Shown piece after piece: positions 52,274 to 53,502 of a stretch of 53,502 bases of DNA. Below the pieces are notes generated by a model. It was not told the origin of the DNA. It ran no database searches and saw only the letters and a program-made list of their open reading frames with translations. Position 1 is the stretch's first letter. Each line of letters opens with the position of its first letter. The stretch lies in assembly GCA_030607875.1 (NCBI GenBank), contig JAUWJD010000022.1:1-53502 (forward strand). Reading direction: 5' to 3'. This DNA comes from Chloroflexota bacterium. GTDB taxonomy: Bacteria; Chloroflexota; Anaerolineae; UBA2200. The position numbers and the translations under genes were made by a program.

Positions 52274-53220
52274 CAAGAGAAGCCGGCGTTGCACTGCCCA
52301 GCTATACACAACTTTGCGCCAGTGGTGAACTGGGACGACGTATTGAGCACGCGTATGAGATACTGCACCATTGCACTTTGTGCCCACGCGATTGTGGCGT
52401 AGACCGACTCAGGGGCGAAGAGGGGTACTGCCGAGCAGGCGCCGAACCCGTTGTCGCCAGTTGGACGGCGCATCCGTGGGAGGAGCCTCCCATCAGCGGC
52501 ACAAATGGATCAGGGACGATCTTTTTCACTCACTGCACGGGACGCTGCCTGTTCTGTCAGAACTACCCCATCAGCCAACTGGGGGTTGGATGCCAGGTTA
52601 CGGTGCCACGCCTGGCCGAGATGATGCTGGAACTTCAGGACCGAGGATGCCACAACGTCAATTGGGTCACCCCCACGCACTTTGTGCCACAAATCCTCGC
52701 TGCTTTGCCTCTGGCTATCAAGGGAGGCCTGCACCTGCCGCTGGTCTACAACTCGAGCGGCTACGAGGCCATAGAGACGCTGCGCCTGCTGGACAGCGTG
52801 GTTGACATCTATCTGCCCGATGCCAAGTATGCTGACGATACCGTAGCACGCCGTCTGTCCGGGTTCGGGGGCTATGTCAGGGCCAATCGTGCTGCGTTGC
52901 AAGAGATGTACCGCCAGGTTGGCGAAGAACTCCTCTTGGATGAGCATAAGCTGGCGGTGCGTGGCATGATCATCCGCCACATGGTCCTGCCGGACGGACT
53001 GTCAGGCACACCACAAGTGTTGGCCTGGATCGCCGACGAGCTTTCCCCATTCATCCACGTCAGCCTGATGGCACAGTATTTCCCTGCCCATAGAGCTGTC
53101 GGCGATCCGATCCTGGGGCGCAAGATAACTAGCGAGGAGTACCTTCAAGCGCTGGCCGCCTTTGATGCAGTAGGGCTGGAGCGAGGGTGGAGACAAACAT
53201 ACTGTGAAGCGGAAGGGTAG
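52270..53220 (+). CDS. Radical SAM protein, PflX-like (COG1313)
   Basis: 316 residues from ATG 52270, overlapping the uvrB stop (ATGA). The radical SAM cluster motif C-x3-C-x2-C is CTGRCLFC. The N-terminal Cys set ([18 protein letters not shown]) is characteristic of the PflX/AmrS-like group and may hold a second Fe-S cluster. [12 protein letters not shown] and [13 protein letters not shown] are typical of the group. The substrate is unknown. It should be translated with uvrB, though a repair role is only suggested by position. Confidence 0.9.
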
Positions 53221-53223
53221 CCC

Positions 53224-53427
53224 ATGCGGCCCTGGCAAGCATCGGCTCGGATATTGGCGCTGGCACTGGTGTGTTTAGCTGGATGTGCTCGCCCTCTCGC
53301 CACGTCCATGCAGCCCTCCATCACTCCGGTCCCGACAATGGCTACAACTATCATGCCGACAGTTGTCCAGTCACCATCTAACTCACCGACACCACGCACA
53401 GCAACCCCGACGCCGGCCCCGACATAG
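53224..53427 (+). CDS. Lipoprotein start with Pro/Thr linker, probably truncated by TAG
   Basis: 67 residues. Signal peptide with lipobox CLAGC (Cys at residue 21), then a Ser/Thr/Pro linker (TPTPAPT). It ends at TAG 53425-53427. The same frame stays open past the stop to the window edge and keeps its Pro-rich character (PLPLPPSVVP, SPPRRTPNRTP). The gene is therefore probably the start of a longer lipoprotein whose linker contains a nonsense change or base error. It starts three bases after the radical SAM stop. Confidence 0.6.
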   Translation: MRPWQASARILALALVCLAGCARPLATSMQPSITPVPTMATTIMPTVVQSPSNSPTPRTATPTPAPT

Positions 53428-53502
53428 CCATTACCGCTCCCGCCGTCAGTTGTCCCGGCCGCCACGGCCTCCCCGCCCCGGCGGACACCCAACCGGACGC
53501 CG

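Overview
The window looks like a chromosomal contig from an uncultured Chloroflexota bacterium, most likely Anaerolineae or a relative. This is inferred from several traits: high GC; exported proteins with Thr/Pro linkers of the TPTATPT type; a surface protein ending in a [12 protein letters not shown] tail; very large AAA ATPase-TPR proteins with degraded cyclase modules; AglF/AglG-type sugar ABC permeases; and many short dispersed inverted repeats between genes. No rRNA, tRNA or CRISPR array was recognised.

Layout. 0-1.4 kb: the 3' part of an FG-GAP/DUF11 surface protein. 1.4-5.1 kb: repeats, a decayed zinc-ribbon/cyclase remnant and an ATPase-TPR gene split by one in-frame TAA. 5.2-6.6 kb: a cysteine-synthase-like PLP enzyme and a UPF0175 antitoxin whose partner toxin is truncated. 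6.8-11.7 kb: a LacI-type regulator with a clear promoter and operator, followed by a sugar-binding lipoprotein and two permeases. The second permease carries a c-type cytochrome domain (CASCH) in its first external loop, which is the most unusual protein in the window. 12.1-19.9 kb: secreted proteins, namely an M28 peptidase with three DNRLRE domains and a degenerate phosphoesterase domain, a VIT-vWA protein and a two-LysM protein. 20.7-25.8 kb: a dihydropyrimidinase-like hydrolase facing an SCP2 - iron alcohol dehydrogenase - tungsten aldehyde oxidoreductase operon under a near-consensus promoter. 26-28.8 kb: an ECF sigma factor - anti-sigma - bactofilin-like membrane protein operon. 29.3-31.2 kb: two deoxynucleoside kinases separated by five 32-bp tandem repeats. 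31.4-32.5 kb: a YfcE-like phosphoesterase and an integrase remnant.

32.8-41.5 kb is an accessory island. It holds a DEAD-box helicase/PD-(D/E)XK endonuclease, a beta-class DNA methyltransferase split by an in-frame TAG, a UvrD-like helicase with a ParE/RelE-like N-terminus, and a small P-loop protein. The first three genes are tightly packed and read as a restriction-modification or anti-phage module. 41.7-53.5 kb: a GH127 glycosidase, a MITE-like inverted repeat, a broken ferredoxin-reductase fragment, an operon of beta-CASP nuclease, PHP phosphoesterase and PrsW protease, a FabH-like enzyme whose catalytic His is Gln, a second ECF sigma/membrane-protein pair, uvrB, a radical SAM PflX-like protein, and the start of a lipoprotein gene.

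Two themes recur. First, several genes carry single in-frame stops at conserved positions, which means recent decay or consensus errors. Second, intergenic spaces are built from a small set of shared repeat modules.
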